DNA of 7,206 nucleotides, taken from assembly GCA_959018215.1 (NCBI GenBank), contig CAUEKL010000115.1, forward strand, positions 1 to 7,206, read 5' to 3'. Below, piece by piece: positions 5,876-7,206 of this stretch. The stretch's first letter is position 1. Each line of letters begins with the position of its first letter. Below the pieces are notes generated by a model that searched no databases, was not told where the DNA came from, and worked only from the letters and a program-made list of their open reading frames with translations. The position numbers and the translations under genes were made by a program. The stretch is from an uncultured Gemmiger sp. Lineage in GTDB: Bacteria; Bacillota; Clostridia; Oscillospirales; Ruminococcaceae.

Positions 5876-7206
5876 TTACACTTCCATCAGAATGGGCAGG
5901 ATCATGGGGCTGCGCTTGGTCCGGCGATAGATATAGCTGGAAAGCGCCTCCCGGACCCGGGCCTTGACGCTGGCCCAGTCGTGCAGGTTGTCGGCCAGGC
6001 TGCGGTCCAGTGCCATTTCCACCTGGGTGCGGGCGCCCACCATCAGTTCCTCACTCTCGCGGACATAGACAAAGCCGCGGGAGACCAGTTCCGGACCGGA
6101 TACCACCTGGCCGGTGCGGCCGTCCACCGCCACCGTGACGATGATGATCCCGTCCTCGGACAGATGATGCCGGTCGCGCAGGACCACGTTGCCCACGTCG
6201 CCCACGCCGTAGCCGTCCACCATCACCGCACCGGAAGGCACCGTACCCTCCACGGTCAGCCCATCCTGGGAAATGCGGATGTTCTGGCCGTTCTCGGCAA
6301 TATAGATGTTGCCTTTGGGGATGTATCCCAGATGCTCGGCGGTTTCAGCGTGGCGCTTGAGCTGCTTGAACTCACCGTGCACCGGCAGGAAATACTGGGG
6401 ATGGGCCAGCGTGAGGATCAGCTTCTGCTCTTCCTGGCAGGCATGACCGGACACATGGGTGTCATACATGTTCTCGTAGATGACTTCCGCGCCCAGGGTC
6501 AGCAGACCGTTGACCACCTTGGTAACGGTCTTTTCGTTGCCGGGAATGGGCCGGGCAGAGATGATGATGAAATCGCTGGGCCCCACCTTGACGGTGCGGT
6601 GGCTGGCCTGGGCCATGCGGGACAGAGCGGACAGCGGTTCGCCCTGGCTGCCGGTGGTGATCAGGACCACTTTTTCCGGCGGGTACTTGTTGACTTCCTC
6701 AATATCAATCAGCACGTTGTCCGGCACACGGATGTAGCCCAGTTCCCGGGCCATCTCGGTGTTGGAGACCATGCTGCGCCCGTTGACCGCCACCTTGCGT
6801 CCGCTCTCCATGGCCAGCTCGATGATCTGCTGGATACGGTAAATGTTGGAGGCAAAGGTTGCCACGATAATCCGGCGGTTGCCCGCCTTCTGGAACAGGC
6901 GGCGAACGCCTTCCGCCACGGTCTGTTCGGTGGCGGTAAAGCCCGGACGTTCGGCGTTGGTGGAGTCTGCCAGCAGCGCCAGTACACCGCGGCGGCCGTA
7001 CTCAGCGATGGTGGACAGGTCGGTCACCGCATCCCCGGAAAGCGGGGTATAGTCGATCTTGAAGTCGCCGGTGTGCAGCACAATGCCGGCCGGGCACTCA
7101 ATGGCAAAGGCCAGGGCATCGGGAATGGAGTGGTTCACATGGATGGGCTCCACGGTAAAGCAGCCCAGCTTGAACTTGTGGCGGGGATGGATCTCCACCA
7201 GCTTGG
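5876..7206 (-). CDS. rnj: Ribonuclease J, N-terminal part missing
   Basis: Metallo-beta-lactamase/beta-CASP ribonuclease with 5'-3' exonuclease and endonuclease activity in mRNA decay and rRNA maturation; it acts in the cytoplasm. The reading frame is open to the window edge, and 442 residues are visible, counting the Lys codon at 7204 as residue 1. VNHSIPD (23-29, His25) and HTGDF (44-48, Asp47) are the fourth and fifth metal-ligand motifs. Their 22-residue spacing equals that of H142 and D164 in B. subtilis RNase J1. beta-CASP motifs follow: LLADSTNAERPG (about 77-88), TTGSQGEP (183-190), HVSGHA (250-255) and FLPVHGE (272-278, His276, equivalent to H390). A C-terminal domain ends with the family-typical RSPMILPILMEV. 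Alignment to RNase J1 implies about 117 residues missing, including the HxHxDH motif. GTG at 7198 is an internal Val codon, not the start. J1 and J2 types cannot be told apart with certainty; intact ligands favour an active enzyme. gdpP follows after 49 bases. Confidence 0.96.
   Translation of the reverse strand, partial: KLVEIHPRHKFKLGCFTVEPIHVNHSIPDALAFAIECPAGIVLHTGDFKIDYTPLSGDAVTDLSTIAEYGRRGVLALLADSTNAERPGFTATEQTVAEGVRRLFQKAGNRRIIVATFASNIYRIQQIIELAMESGRKVAVNGRSMVSNTEMARELGYIRVPDNVLIDIEEVNKYPPEKVVLITTGSQGEPLSALSRMAQASHRTVKVGPSDFIIISARPIPGNEKTVTKVVNGLLTLGAEVIYENMYDTHVSGHACQEEQKLILTLAHPQYFLPVHGEFKQLKRHAETAEHLGYIPKGNIYIAENGQNIRISQDGLTVEGTVPSGAVMVDGYGVGDVGNVVLRDRHHLSEDGIIIVTVAVDGRTGQVVSGPELVSRGFVYVRESEELMVGARTQVEMALDRSLADNLHDWASVKARVREALSSYIYRRTKRSPMILPILMEV

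Noticed and set aside
5017..5967. Plus-strand open frame opposite the gdpP 5' part and the rnj 3' end (316 codons)
   Set aside because: It spans two unrelated minus-strand genes and their gap, and its translation resembles no protein family I recognise.
7196..7198. GTG at 7198 as the RNase J start
   Set aside because: The frame is open to the window edge, and the metal-binding HxHxDH motif of the family must lie further upstream, so this is an internal Val codon.
1..7206. Mobile element, CRISPR array, tRNA or rRNA gene, or novel defence-type system
   Set aside because: Almost every base is accounted for by six conserved housekeeping genes. I saw no transposase, integrase, repeat-spacer pattern, tRNA-like sequence or unfamiliar gene.

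Overview
The window looks like an ordinary chromosomal housekeeping segment from a Gram-positive bacterium of the Firmicutes (Bacillota). The base composition is fairly GC-rich. The membrane-bound c-di-AMP phosphodiesterase GdpP, an RNase J and a DnaB-type helicase next to rplI all point to that phylum. My best guess is a GC-rich gut clostridium of the Oscillospiraceae/Ruminococcaceae type (Faecalibacterium/Subdoligranulum-like). That placement is inferred from composition and gene order, not shown directly.

All six genes lie on the minus strand, so transcription runs from high to low coordinates. The order is: rnj (RNase J, N-terminal part outside the window), gdpP, rplI (ribosomal protein L9), dnaB (replicative helicase), tilS (tRNA-Ile lysidine synthetase) and hpt (hypoxanthine phosphoribosyltransferase, last few residues outside the window). 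The gaps are 49, 48, 46, -14 (overlap) and 3 bases. No intergenic stretch exceeds 50 bases and no canonical terminator was seen, so the set reads as one operon-like block. It joins two neighbourhoods well known in Firmicutes: gdpP-rplI-dnaB and tilS-hpt(-ftsH). RNase J sits at the upstream end, and ftsH would be the expected next gene past base 1.

Functionally the block covers RNA decay (RNase J), second-messenger turnover (GdpP cleaves c-di-AMP to pApA), translation (L9, and TilS for AUA decoding), replication (DnaB) and purine salvage (Hpt). All six proteins keep the key residues expected of active family members wherever those residues fall inside the window.

I found no mobile element, CRISPR array, RNA gene, prophage or new defence-like system. 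Two non-coding signals merit a second look. One is a sharply AT-rich island of about 90 bases inside tilS (about 27% GC against about 67% next to it), which uses codons that are scarce nearby and carries an extended -10 promoter-like element pointing at hpt. The other is a perfect 8-bp GC-rich hairpin that occupies much of the short rnj-gdpP gap but has no U-tract.
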